Source of the DNA: Pseudomonadota bacterium
GTDB lineage: Bacteria; Desulfobacterota; Syntrophobacteria; Syntrophobacterales; Syntrophobacteraceae
Direction of reading: 5' to 3'
DNA: 30,959 nt
Assembly (NCBI GenBank): GCA_023442755.1
Contig: JAEZXS010000402.1
Span: 1-30,959 of the forward strand
Shown here: piece after piece, positions 1-8,371 of the stretch
Layout of the letters: the number at the start of each line of letters is the position of its first letter
How positions within the stretch are numbered: position 1 is the stretch's first letter
The notes under the pieces: model-generated
Database searches by the model: none
What the model saw: only the letters and a program-made list of their open reading frames with translations
Told to the model about the DNA's origin: nothing
Translations under genes and position numbers: made by a program

Positions 1-1572
1 GAAAGAGAACAGCGTAGGCTTGAAACGCAAGCCCTACTTGATGGGGCTAAAACGCAAGCTGAGCGTAACCGTATGGGGCAATTTGCTACCCCTTCCCAAC
101 TCGCTTTCGAAATCCTCACCTATGCAAAAAAACTTATGCCGCCCGGCCAAAAAATTCGCTTTCTTGATCCCGGCTTTGGAACGGGTTCTTTCTATTCCGC
201 GTTATTAAAAATTTTTCCGGGAAACCGGATTTCCACGGCGGCAGGTTTCGAAGTTGATCCCCATTATGCTTATCCCGCGCTTCAGCTTTGGAATGATACC
301 GGGCTAAACCTTCGGTTAGCTGATTTCACCAAACAACGGGCTTCCGGGAGCGGATTTAATCTTCTGATTTGTAACCCGCCTTATGTTCGGCATCACCATA
401 TCGTGAACGGTGATAAAGCCAGAATACAAGCAGCCAGCTATAAAGCCTGCGGCATTCAATTCGGCGGGCTTGCCGGTCTTTATTGTCATTTTTTAGGGCT
501 TTCTCATGCATGGATGGCCGAAGGCGGCCTTGCCGGCTGGCTGATCCCGAGCGAATTCATGGACGTGAATTATGGTGAGGCTGTGAAGCATTACCTTCTG
601 GATAAAGTTAGATTGCTTCATATCCATCGCTTCGATCCAAACGACGTCCAATTTGATGATTCCTTAGTGTCGTCTGCGGTCGTTTGGTTCAGGAAAGAAA
701 CACCGCCCCAGGACTACGACATACAATTTACGTTCGGCGGTACACTTTCAGCGCCGAAGGTATCGCGCACCATTCCTGCAAATGTTTTGCGCCATCAAGC
801 CAAATGGACGCGCTTTCCCGTCTCCGAAATAGGTAGCGGTGAAAATGGCCCTACTCTCTCCGATTTCTTCTCGATCCGGCGCGGCTTGGCAACAGGCTAT
901 AATAGCTATTTCATTCTGACAGCCGCGCAGATTGCCGCGCGTAAGCTTCCCGGTGAATTTTTTAAACCAATCCTGCCGAGCCCCCGTTATTTGCCAATAA
1001 CAGAAGTTGGATCTGATGAAGCCGGCAATCCCATTGTAGACAATCCCCTGTTCCTGCTTGATTGCCGACTTTCCGAGAATGTAGTGCGGAAGCAATATAA
1101 AACACTTTGGCGCTATTTCGAGGAAGGCAAAGCGCGCGGTGTGGCAGACCGTTACCTATGTAAACACCGTTTTCCTTGGTACTCACAGGAAGACAGGCCC
1201 GCCGCTCCTCTCGTTTGCACCTATCTAGGTCGAGGCAATACAAAAAGCGGACGACCTTTCCGATTCATACTGAACAAATCGCGTGCGACAATTACAAACG
1301 TGTATCTTGCTTTGTATCCTAATCAACATTTAGCTCCCATCTTTGAAAAAAAACCTTCTGTTGCTCGTCAGATTTGGGAAACGCTCAATCGAATTTGCCC
1401 TCAGACCATGCTTGCCGAAGGACGCGTTTACGGCGGCGGACTCCATAAGCTCGAACCCAAAGAACTTGCAAACGTCCCCGCACCGGAAGTCTCCGACCTC
1501 CTTGCGAAATTGCAAATTAAGGGACTTTGCCCCCCCGCACGCAACGATAAAGGCCAAGCCCGAAAGTCGTGA
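1..1572 (+). CDS. N6-adenine DNA methyltransferase, 5' end outside window
   Basis: Class I SAM-dependent DNA methyltransferase that would methylate adenine N6 in a specific site. From the ATG at 73, motif I (DPGFGTGSF, about residues 31-39) is the SAM-binding loop and NPPY (about residue 101) is the catalytic motif IV. The order motif I then NPPY, with a long C-terminal target-recognition region, is that of Eco57I/TaqI-type enzymes. The frame stays open from base 1 to the ATG at 73, reading ERNR directly before MGQFATP. In this family (N/K)xGQFxTP is internal, and no Shine-Dalgarno precedes the ATG, so the true start is probably upstream. At least 523 residues are visible. It may be a stand-alone methylase of a restriction-modification pair or the C-terminal part of a type IIG enzyme; the missing start prevents a choice. 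It looks more AT-rich than the phage genes it converges on and may not belong to the prophage. Confidence 0.85.
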   Translation, partial: EREQRRLETQALLDGAKTQAERNRMGQFATPSQLAFEILTYAKKLMPPGQKIRFLDPGFGTGSFYSALLKIFPGNRISTAAGFEVDPHYAYPALQLWNDTGLNLRLADFTKQRASGSGFNLLICNPPYVRHHHIVNGDKARIQAASYKACGIQFGGLAGLYCHFLGLSHAWMAEGGLAGWLIPSEFMDVNYGEAVKHYLLDKVRLLHIHRFDPNDVQFDDSLVSSAVVWFRKETPPQDYDIQFTFGGTLSAPKVSRTIPANVLRHQAKWTRFPVSEIGSGENGPTLSDFFSIRRGLATGYNSYFILTAAQIAARKLPGEFFKPILPSPRYLPITEVGSDEAGNPIVDNPLFLLDCRLSENVVRKQYKTLWRYFEEGKARGVADRYLCKHRFPWYSQEDRPAAPLVCTYLGRGNTKSGRPFRFILNKSRATITNVYLALYPNQHLAPIFEKKPSVARQIWETLNRICPQTMLAEGRVYGGGLHKLEPKELANVPAPEVSDLLAKLQIKGLCPPARNDKGQARKS

Positions 1573-1624
1573 TTTCCCCGGCCTTTTGCGCTTGCACTTG
1601 TGCCGGCCAGGCTATCCTCCACCT

Positions 1625-1657
1625 CATGCCCCTCCGAAGGGACTTCGAAGGGGCATG
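1625..1657. terminator. Hairpin between convergent methyltransferase and phage late operon
   Basis: CATGCCCCT at 1625-1633 pairs with AGGGGCATG at 1649-1657. After one mismatch, CGAAG (1635-1639) pairs with CTTCG (1643-1647) around a three-base loop. That is a 14-bp stem with one mismatch in the 123-bp gap between two convergent genes. There is no T-tract on either strand, so it is not a textbook intrinsic terminator. It could still end or stabilise both transcripts. Confidence 0.45.
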
Positions 1658-1695
1658 CAATGAATAGAAGAACACGGCAAACGCGAGGGAATCCC

Positions 1696-2235
1696 CTACG
1701 CGGCCTGTTCAACCAACACAGGGACCGGCACGGGAGGCCAGACAGGATTTCTCGGATCGACGGTGGTTTCCGGAAGATCACGAAGAGCTTGTCTGTAGGC
1801 CAGGAACTCATCCCTGTTCTGAATTGGCGGGTAGTCAGGCAAAACCACATAGTCGGTTGCAGAAATGAGGGCGTCCCTTTTAGCCCTAAGGGTTTTCCAG
1901 GCTATCTCGATTTCAGCGGCCTCGATATTTGCCTGAAGTTCGGGAGTGAGGACCTGGACCTGTGCCGTAGGTTGACCAAAATCACGGATGAGGACGGGTT
2001 CTCCCGTTTCCGAGTCGTACCATATCTGATTTCGGAAATCCGGCTGGACAGTCCATGCACCATCGACAAAGACGGCAGCCTGATTGTCAGATAACGGGGG
2101 AGGCGCATCAAAGGTCGCATTGGCCGGCAGAAGATAGATTTCCTCTTTATCGGCGGGGCTTCTCCACGCCTTGATCACCCCAGTATATTCCCCGGTTCTT
2201 TCATCATATCCGTAAGCTGGTTTGAAATCGGGCAT
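1696..2235 (-). CDS. Tail fibre assembly chaperone
   Basis: 179 residues. The C-terminal part (about residues 115-160) reads LRAKRDALISATDYVVLPDY, then an aromatic/Arg-rich AYRQALRDLPE. This is the signature of the phage tail assembly chaperone/Tfa-like family that helps fold and trimerise the fibre encoded just upstream. The N-terminal half has the short aromatic and proline-rich segments usual for such proteins. A clear Shine-Dalgarno (AAGGAGATGAA) precedes the ATG. It is the last gene of the late operon, nine bases after the collar-domain fibre gene, the normal place for a fibre chaperone. It acts in the cytoplasm and is probably not in the virion. The family assignment rests on the C-terminal motif; the exact fibre partner is inferred from position. 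Confidence 0.8.
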   Translation of the reverse strand: MPDFKPAYGYDERTGEYTGVIKAWRSPADKEEIYLLPANATFDAPPPLSDNQAAVFVDGAWTVQPDFRNQIWYDSETGEPVLIRDFGQPTAQVQVLTPELQANIEAAEIEIAWKTLRAKRDALISATDYVVLPDYPPIQNRDEFLAYRQALRDLPETTVDPRNPVWPPVPVPVLVEQAA

Positions 2236-2244
2236 TTCATCTCC

Positions 2245-2973
2245 TTAATAGCGAATGCAATACATCAAGTTGATATTCCAGGGCCGCGTTTCATTCCCAC
2301 CAGTTGCAGGAGGAGGGTCGTGGCTCAAATACGGGCCTGTTGCCACGCCCTGTGACATACCTGTTTCCGTCGAGGTAACGTAGTCGCGCCCGGCACTGTG
2401 AACGTGGGACTTGAATTGATCTGCCTGACCAGTACCAACACGGTCGCCGCCGATTCCGTCTCCCCTGTTGGAACGACTTGCTCTATCAGGGTCTAAACCA
2501 CGGCCATGATCCCAACCGCGAACAAATGCGCCTCGCAAATTCGGCAGGGTAAAAGAATTCCCATCTGCCGCACCAAACGTGGTTCCGATGGCCGCGAAAA
2601 GACTGGAATACGTAGCGCGGGAAAGGGAAGCACCGCTACATTCAAGAAAGCCACCCGGAGGTGTTTCGACAGGGAACGGCAGAATAGCGCCCGCCGGAAT
2701 CAACTGTTGCTGAACTATGGGACCCCCACCAAAATACGGGATAAAGAGGCCATTATTCTCATCGAACTTGCCAATGATAATCCACGCAGTGTTCGCTTTG
2801 TTGCGAATCTTCAGAACCCCCGCTGTCTCATCAGGCCACAGCATATGTGGGTATATCGTGGCCGGAGCATTCGGACCAGTATTGCAACTGGCAAGCGCCT
2901 GGACCGACCCATTGCAAGCCTGAAGAAGTTCTTCCCCCGAACCATCCGCAATAACCATCGAGTGCTGACTCAT
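2245..2973 (-). CDS. Phage tail fibre protein with tail-collar domain
   Basis: 242 residues. The segment from about residue 94 (GAILPFPVETPPGGFLECSG) through SLFAAIGTTFG and FTLPNLRGAFVRGWDHGRG is a classic Phage Tail Collar domain, which forms a trimer at or near the receptor-binding tip. A His pair (SHVHS) and the end NETRPWNINLMYCIRY are also typical. The N-terminal 90 residues are probably the attachment part. Shine-Dalgarno AAGGAGG lies four bases before the ATG, and the gene starts 11 bases after the J stop. It is short for a fibre, so it is likely a small tip or side fibre attached to J. Confidence in the domain is high; its place in the particle is inferred. Confidence 0.87.
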   Translation of the reverse strand: MSQHSMVIADGSGEELLQACNGSVQALASCNTGPNAPATIYPHMLWPDETAGVLKIRNKANTAWIIIGKFDENNGLFIPYFGGGPIVQQQLIPAGAILPFPVETPPGGFLECSGASLSRATYSSLFAAIGTTFGAADGNSFTLPNLRGAFVRGWDHGRGLDPDRASRSNRGDGIGGDRVGTGQADQFKSHVHSAGRDYVTSTETGMSQGVATGPYLSHDPPPATGGNETRPWNINLMYCIRY

Positions 2974-2984
2974 TCCCCCTCCTT

Positions 2985-5900
2985 TTAGGCTGCCTTTTCG
3001 TAGCCCCAGCCCTTGGCCAGATAATCAAAAGGCACGGCTTTCCGCGTGCCGGCCGCATTTTTCACGCTGAACTTAAACCCTGTGCGCGTTTCCCCCGTCT
3101 TCACGATATAGTCCCCGGTCGCCATCCCTCCTGCTGTGACGTGAATCGCCGGGGTGGTGTGGAAAGCGGGGTCGAAGACCACCGTGACATCCCCTGTGGC
3201 GCTCGTCATCAGGCCGTTTTTGCCATCTATCCGGTCTGGCATGTCCACCGCGATGTCGATCCCCGTCACAACGGGAGTCGCGTAGGAATCGCTCGAGACC
3301 AGTTCCACCATGAACTCGAAATACCTCCCTGCGTAGTCGCCAACCGAAAACTTCTGCCAGTCTGACCACGGATCGGCCGCATTGTCTTTGTACCGGACAT
3401 AGGTGAACACGAAGACCTTACCCTTCGCGCCACCCGTGATTGAGGGCCGTGCGCTCACACTTGGCCACAGCGATACGAGATCGCCGTAGTCCCTGGCCAT
3501 GAAACTGACTTTTCCGGAAAGACGCGCCGTGAACTTGCCGCCAAGATCGATCGATGTCCCGATGAAGTACTTCCCTGAGGTATGGAGCGGCGCATCGAGC
3601 GAGCTGAACTTTTTCACAGCACTAACCCGGGCAACCTCGGACACGAGTTTCGTCGAGTTCAGAACGATGTATCCGTTTGCATTCGACGTAACTGTTCGGC
3701 TGCTGCCCGCTTCCTCGAAAGTGCCTGGGAAGGGGGCCGTCTCCTCGATTTCCTCGACCACATTGAGGCCATCCAGCCCCGCGATGTTTGTCACGGCGAG
3801 GATCGCATTCCTGCTCTCCCGCCCACCATCGTCCACCGCCTTGATGAGATACGTTCCCACCTGGGCCGGAAGGGTCTTGCTCGTGCCATACGTTGTCGCA
3901 ACCTCGACAGCTCCTTCCCATGTGGCACCTTCCATGACGTTTGCAAACTTGATCCGGTAGAAGTCCAGATCGACGTCGCCCACCGCCTCCCACGTAAGGA
4001 TCGCCTGATTGCCGACGACATTGACATCGAAGTTTGGTACGTCCTGGGGCGGGGCCAGCTTTCCCCAGACGATCACGTTTTTCAGCTCAGTCCATCCGCT
4101 GTTTTGGAGCCCGCGGCAGCGGACCCTGAAATCATACGTCCCAGGGATCAGGTCGCGGATCTCCATCGAAGGCGAACCCGTTTCTTCGGCATTTTCCCAG
4201 CCACCCGTAGTCAGTCTGTACTGCACCTCGTAGCGGTCCACGCGAACGTCTGGGGAGTGTTGCCAGGACAGGAGCATCCCGAAGCCATAAGACCGGCTGT
4301 TCCTGTACGAAAACTCCTTGCAGCTAAACGATGCGGGCGGCAGGACCGGCCCTTTCGGGAAAATAGAGTCGGGCTTTTCGATGAGAGGCAGATCGGCGTA
4401 AATCCAGTCGAACTTGCTCTCGTCGTAGAATACAGCACTCACCTCGAACCGGGCCGGCTCGACCTCGCGGTTGGCAACGCACCGGAAAAGGCGAGGTTCT
4501 GCTTGAGTGCTGGAAAGCACCCAGACAGATTCCCTGTCGGGGATTTCAGAGAACGCTTCAGTAAGTGCAAGGGCCTGTGTTTCCCCGGCACTGGTAGGCC
4601 GCAGTGAGATCTTATCGAACAGGAGGGTCCCTGAAGCAATATTCCGGCAATCGTCACCCCAGCAATATACCCAGACTGTATAAGGTGCTGTCTGCTGCGG
4701 GGTTACGTACCCGAAGATATGGGTCCACCCCTCGGCTGTGACTCCACCATTTATGAAATGCTCCGTCTCCCCAGACTTGTAAATCGAGGCCTTTATGGTT
4801 TTCCCGGCCAGAGTGCCATTCTTGATGTAGAGGGAAAGCAGGTAAGGGACTCCGGCCACCAGATTGATATTCGCTGTCTTCATGCTTTTCTGCCCGAGGG
4901 CCGTAAAAGTCAGCTGGCAGCATTTGCCAAATTGTGCATCATCAACGGATGCTAGAGAACTTGCTGAATTCGGATACCATCCGGTCACACCCGTTTCGAA
5001 TTCTGAGTTGGGGACCAATTCGTTTCCCAGGCCACCGTAGACGGCCTTTTCCTCGACCTTGCCGCTGGGAAGGACAACAGAGGCTGTGTACGTGTTCCCA
5101 GCATCGAGAGTGACGGGTTTATCGAGAAAGAGTCTCGTAGGCGTGCAATTTGATTGAAGCCTCCCGTTCCAGTCAACGCCCATGTATGCAGGGTCGGAGG
5201 CTTTGATCACGCAGCCGGGCGCACAGTCGGCAAAGTCGAGGCCGCTCTGAAAGGTAACGCCCTCGGGACAGACCTTCTCGGTATAGAGGATGTATCTTCC
5301 CATGCGGATTGCCTGAGACCTGCTGGTGCAGCCAACCGCCAGGTAGTCCTTCTTCTTCCAGCCTAACTCGCGCACCAGCTCCGGATCGTCGACGATCTCG
5401 ACATTGGTCCGGTAGTGGTCGGTCGGATCATTCCACGTCACATAGACAACAGAGCAGCGACTCGCATTCCCGGTGCCGGTGTAATGAAACAGGCCGTCGA
5501 TCACATTCGTCGGGTTGGCGATGTGGGTCGGTTTGGTCGGCCGATCCTGGGCGAGGGTGATGATCCCGGACCCGTAGTAGGGCATCGACACAAAGGATGA
5601 GGCAATCGAGTTGAGAACGTGTATGGCCTCTTCCTGCGTCTGGAGAACCCCGGTGAACCTCCACCTCGGCTCATACCCGCCGGTTCCGTTCGGGACCAAC
5701 TCGTCGCAGTATCTCGCCGCCTCGTACAAGGCCCACTTGTCGATGTTCCAGCTTTTGACGTAATCGCCAAGACCATACCTGGGGCTGGTCGCCAGATCGT
5801 AGTAGATCCACGCGGGGTTATCCGTCCACCCGGTCTTGAACGTCCCGTCCCACGCCCCGGTGTACGTTCGCGCGCGAGGATCGTAATTGCTCGGTATCTT

Positions 5901-6683
5901 GAGGTCGCATTTCCCGTAGACAAGCATCGAAATAGTTGGGATTTGCGATCCGAACTGCCTTGCGGCAAGCCGAATCCCGAGAGCCGCCGTATTCGGCATA
6001 GTGAGCTTTGCGTAGGTGATTGTCGCGTAGCTTGCCCAGGAGACCTCGTTTCTGGTGTCCAGTCCGTCCGCATCGTCCGTTGTGCGAACGACCTTCACGT
6101 TCCAGGGCCCGGCCCCGAACCTTGCCCGCCAGTTTTCGATGGTGAAGGACCGGATGTAATTCTCGTTCGTTTTGCCCTTGATCTCGACCAGGGCGGCTCT
6201 TGACCAGTTGCCGCCGTAGGGCTGGACGTAAACTTCGAAGTTAACCGTGCAGCCGTGGACGTCGGCGGTCGATTTGTCCTGCTGGAAGAAGGAATTCGTG
6301 GAAAGATTTATCCGGACAGCATCCACCTCCCCGGTCTCAATCGTCTTCGTCACACCGCCCAGGGCTTTTTTAACCGGCAGACTTACCTGGACCTCGGCCT
6401 CCTGTCCATCAAACGGCAAAGGTTCCTGATCGGCGGTCCCCCATCTTTCCCAGTACTCGACTCCCTGAAAATTGTAGCTTCCATCGGCATTCTGAAGCGG
6501 GGTCCCGTCAAAAAAGATCGACTGTGCTCCGGCGACAAGGCCTCCGACCTGACCCTCCGAGTAGACCAATACCATGCTGGCAATGGCCTCGGATTCGAGG
6601 TTATTCGGTTCCTCGTAAGGAACGTGGGAGGCTCCCGCGCCGCTTTTGCTCGAACCACCGGCACCGCGAATAATTTCTTCCAC
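2985..6683 (-). CDS. J: Tail tip / host specificity protein J with inserted lectin-like module
   Basis: Central tail fibre that contacts the host receptor; homologous along its length to lambda J. Shared landmarks include PNTAALGIRLAARQFGSQ, IPSNYDPRARTYTGAWDGTF, WALYEAARYCDELVP, CTSRSQAIRMGRYIL and RLFRCVANRE. I chose the GTG at 6683 because GGGGAGGTGA lies just before it and the product starts VEEIIRGAGGSSKSG, like lambda J. The longer frame from 6746 would overlap gene I by 50 bp with no ribosome site. From the GTG the protein is 1232 residues. A domain of about 145 residues (about 549-697, from NELVPNSEFETG to DKISLRP) is inserted where lambda has a short loop. It resembles carbohydrate-binding modules of the CBM4/9 type. 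Two fibronectin III-like domains follow (about 780-965). The C-terminal region has an FDPAFHTTPAIHVTAGG segment like phage fibre tips. Only 13 bases separate it from gene I. Confidence 0.93.
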   Translation of the reverse strand: MEEIIRGAGGSSKSGAGASHVPYEEPNNLESEAIASMVLVYSEGQVGGLVAGAQSIFFDGTPLQNADGSYNFQGVEYWERWGTADQEPLPFDGQEAEVQVSLPVKKALGGVTKTIETGEVDAVRINLSTNSFFQQDKSTADVHGCTVNFEVYVQPYGGNWSRAALVEIKGKTNENYIRSFTIENWRARFGAGPWNVKVVRTTDDADGLDTRNEVSWASYATITYAKLTMPNTAALGIRLAARQFGSQIPTISMLVYGKCDLKIPSNYDPRARTYTGAWDGTFKTGWTDNPAWIYYDLATSPRYGLGDYVKSWNIDKWALYEAARYCDELVPNGTGGYEPRWRFTGVLQTQEEAIHVLNSIASSFVSMPYYGSGIITLAQDRPTKPTHIANPTNVIDGLFHYTGTGNASRCSVVYVTWNDPTDHYRTNVEIVDDPELVRELGWKKKDYLAVGCTSRSQAIRMGRYILYTEKVCPEGVTFQSGLDFADCAPGCVIKASDPAYMGVDWNGRLQSNCTPTRLFLDKPVTLDAGNTYTASVVLPSGKVEEKAVYGGLGNELVPNSEFETGVTGWYPNSASSLASVDDAQFGKCCQLTFTALGQKSMKTANINLVAGVPYLLSLYIKNGTLAGKTIKASIYKSGETEHFINGGVTAEGWTHIFGYVTPQQTAPYTVWVYCWGDDCRNIASGTLLFDKISLRPTSAGETQALALTEAFSEIPDRESVWVLSSTQAEPRLFRCVANREVEPARFEVSAVFYDESKFDWIYADLPLIEKPDSIFPKGPVLPPASFSCKEFSYRNSRSYGFGMLLSWQHSPDVRVDRYEVQYRLTTGGWENAEETGSPSMEIRDLIPGTYDFRVRCRGLQNSGWTELKNVIVWGKLAPPQDVPNFDVNVVGNQAILTWEAVGDVDLDFYRIKFANVMEGATWEGAVEVATTYGTSKTLPAQVGTYLIKAVDDGGRESRNAILAVTNIAGLDGLNVVEEIEETAPFPGTFEEAGSSRTVTSNANGYIVLNSTKLVSEVARVSAVKKFSSLDAPLHTSGKYFIGTSIDLGGKFTARLSGKVSFMARDYGDLVSLWPSVSARPSITGGAKGKVFVFTYVRYKDNAADPWSDWQKFSVGDYAGRYFEFMVELVSSDSYATPVVTGIDIAVDMPDRIDGKNGLMTSATGDVTVVFDPAFHTTPAIHVTAGGMATGDYIVKTGETRTGFKFSVKNAAGTRKAVPFDYLAKGWGYEKAA

Positions 6684-6696
6684 TCTCACCTCCCCA

Positions 6697-7662
6697 CTAT
6701 CCAATCGTTCCGTCGCCCCGGCTGATATAGGCCAAGTCCACGGCAACGCTCAGGTCGGACTGGATGTTTTCCACGGTAAAGTTCGTCTCGATGGGCCAGT
6801 CGGCGCCGTTGACCTTGACCGACGCTATCTTGTATTCCCACCAATTCGTGCAGGTGACGTTGAATGTGATCGAACTGCCCCTGATAACCCTGAAACTACC
6901 GCTCGGGTTTATGGCCGCAACACCCGGCAAGAGCATGCCCATCATCCAGTGTTCCCCTTCAACAGGACTCCCTCCGAGAGTGATGGCCGCATTGACGCCT
7001 ACCCTGTTTTCCTCGGGTTCGACCGCCGGGGACCCGTTAACTTTGATCCCTGCGGAAACGATGGTTCCGCCGTACTCAATCGGACCTCCGTATATGATCG
7101 GCTTCGCTCCGCCCTGCTCAATTCGGTTTGCCGGGCCGTTGAAGACGAAGGACAGTTTCTTGTCCTCCCCGTTCTGGTAGTCGTTTATCGTGGGGGCTGG
7201 CGTCATGAGCTGCACGATCCCACCAAGAGCCATTGCCGCGCCCATCATGAGGACAGCCCCGCGGGAGACGAACCCTATGACGGGCATAGCGGAACTCATG
7301 AAGGTGGAAAAGCCTGCCCCAAGTCCGACCTGTCCACCGGGAACGAAGGAAAGCGCGATCAGGGCAACCCCAAGGATGACCTGAAAGATGCCTTTGGAGT
7401 TGCTGCCCCCTCCCTGCGGGACGGGAACGAAGTGGATCGGCTTTTTCCGGAAAATCATCCCGAGCTGCTCCATGTGGAGGCTCTCGCCGGTTTCGATGTC
7501 CTCCCCGCGAAGAACTGCGAACTGGGCCGGCCGGATCGCCGCATAGAAGCCCGGGTAGTTCGCATTCAACGCCCGGATAGCTTCGGCGGGGCTGTCCACC
7601 TCGAGAAGGTGATGAGACCCGAACTTATCCGCGAGGTAACCATGCAGGTATATGTCAATCAT
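6697..7662 (-). CDS. I: Tail assembly protein I with extra C-terminal domain
   Basis: Homologue of lambda gpI, which works with K, L and J to build the tail tip. The N-terminal 90 residues (MIDIYLHGYLADKFG, then PAEAIRALNANYPGFYAAI) are the beta-grasp domain typical of gpI. A glycine-rich hydrophobic stretch (about 92-155) and the short segment ending TPAPTINDY also match the family. The protein has 321 residues, against about 220 in lambda. The extra C-terminal part (about 245-321: INPSGSFRVIRGSSITFNV, IASVKVNG, FTVENIQSDLSVAVDL) resembles divergent InlB B-repeat/Ig-like domains, possibly an added adhesive or structural module. It starts inside the 3' end of the K gene (8-bp overlap). Confidence 0.87.
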   Translation of the reverse strand: MIDIYLHGYLADKFGSHHLLEVDSPAEAIRALNANYPGFYAAIRPAQFAVLRGEDIETGESLHMEQLGMIFRKKPIHFVPVPQGGGSNSKGIFQVILGVALIALSFVPGGQVGLGAGFSTFMSSAMPVIGFVSRGAVLMMGAAMALGGIVQLMTPAPTINDYQNGEDKKLSFVFNGPANRIEQGGAKPIIYGGPIEYGGTIVSAGIKVNGSPAVEPEENRVGVNAAITLGGSPVEGEHWMMGMLLPGVAAINPSGSFRVIRGSSITFNVTCTNWWEYKIASVKVNGADWPIETNFTVENIQSDLSVAVDLAYISRGDGTIG

Positions 7663-8371
7663 TGATGCGACTCCGGTGCCTCATGATTCGCGTAACGTGG
7701 CTGTGCCGCCAGGGGCCAAGCGGTTCGCGGTTCGAAAGCCTCTTTTGCTTGTGGTGGATAATGGCCCCGTTGCCCTCGTAGACGGCAACGTGGTTTTCCA
7801 CATGGCCCCAGATCTTCATGATCACCCCGTCTCCCGGCTGCAGGTCATTTTCATCGACCTTCACAAAACCCATCTCAGAAAGGCCGTCGAAGATGACGCT
7901 CTGACCCTTCACCCACCAATCCGGATCGCGCGGCCACACCGGCAGGACAAGACCCCAGCTCAATCTGTACCAGTCCCGGGCAAGCGTGTAGCAATCCGCC
8001 ACCCCCATGCGAAACTCACGTTCAAGCAGGGGCGGCACGGGGCATTGGTCGCCCCACCAAAAAGGAGGCTGCGCCGCGCCCTGGACCATCGGGACGATCA
8101 CCCACGGAACGGCGGTGGCGATCTGGCCCTCCATGTCGAGTTTTGTCGGGCAGTTCGGGCCTTTGGGGTGCGAGTGAACAATTGCCTGTATGTTTCCGAC
8201 GAGAACGAAGCGTGCGTACGCTATGGGATCGATTCTGAACTCATCCTGGGGCTTTTCCGCCATGTTGTTCATGGGGATGTACTGATCTTTGAAGACGATC
8301 CCGCAGGACTCTTCCGGGTAGCACAGCCTTGCGTGCTCCCGGGCTTTCGCCAGAACTCCTGAGTCGAACAT
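7655..8371 (-). CDS. K: Tail assembly protein K: JAMM plus NlpC/P60 domains
   Basis: Two-domain homologue of lambda gpK, 238 residues. The N-terminal JAB1/MPN/Mov34 domain has the JAMM metal ligands: E20, then H66-x-H68 (HSHP), with T76 and D79 in the HxHx7(S/T)xxD pattern. The C-terminal NlpC/P60 domain has the likely Cys nucleophile C127 (VADCYTL) and a His at 194 (NHVAVYEG). Both domains are typical of siphophage tail proteins that process tail components or cut peptidoglycan during entry. Active-site residues look intact. It ends one base before the ATG of the L-side neighbour in genome order and overlaps gene I by 8 bp, so translation is probably coupled. Confidence 0.92.
   Translation of the reverse strand: MFDSGVLAKAREHARLCYPEESCGIVFKDQYIPMNNMAEKPQDEFRIDPIAYARFVLVGNIQAIVHSHPKGPNCPTKLDMEGQIATAVPWVIVPMVQGAAQPPFWWGDQCPVPPLLEREFRMGVADCYTLARDWYRLSWGLVLPVWPRDPDWWVKGQSVIFDGLSEMGFVKVDENDLQPGDGVIMKIWGHVENHVAVYEGNGAIIHHKQKRLSNREPLGPWRHSHVTRIMRHRSRIND

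Noticed and set aside
3582..4607. 341-codon plus-strand ORF inside J
   Set aside because: Antisense to a well supported J gene; no ribosome site or recognisable domain.
2245..6683. Diversity-generating retroelement target in the fibre genes
   Set aside because: No reverse transcriptase and no template-like second copy of a fibre segment seen in the window.
6684..6746. Longer J start at 6746
   Set aside because: It would overlap gene I by 50 bp without a ribosome site; the GTG at 6683 has a strong one and a lambda-like N-terminus.
6646..7665. 339-codon plus-strand ORF
   Set aside because: Antisense to gene I and the J start; composition rich in Arg, His and Asp, as in shadow frames.
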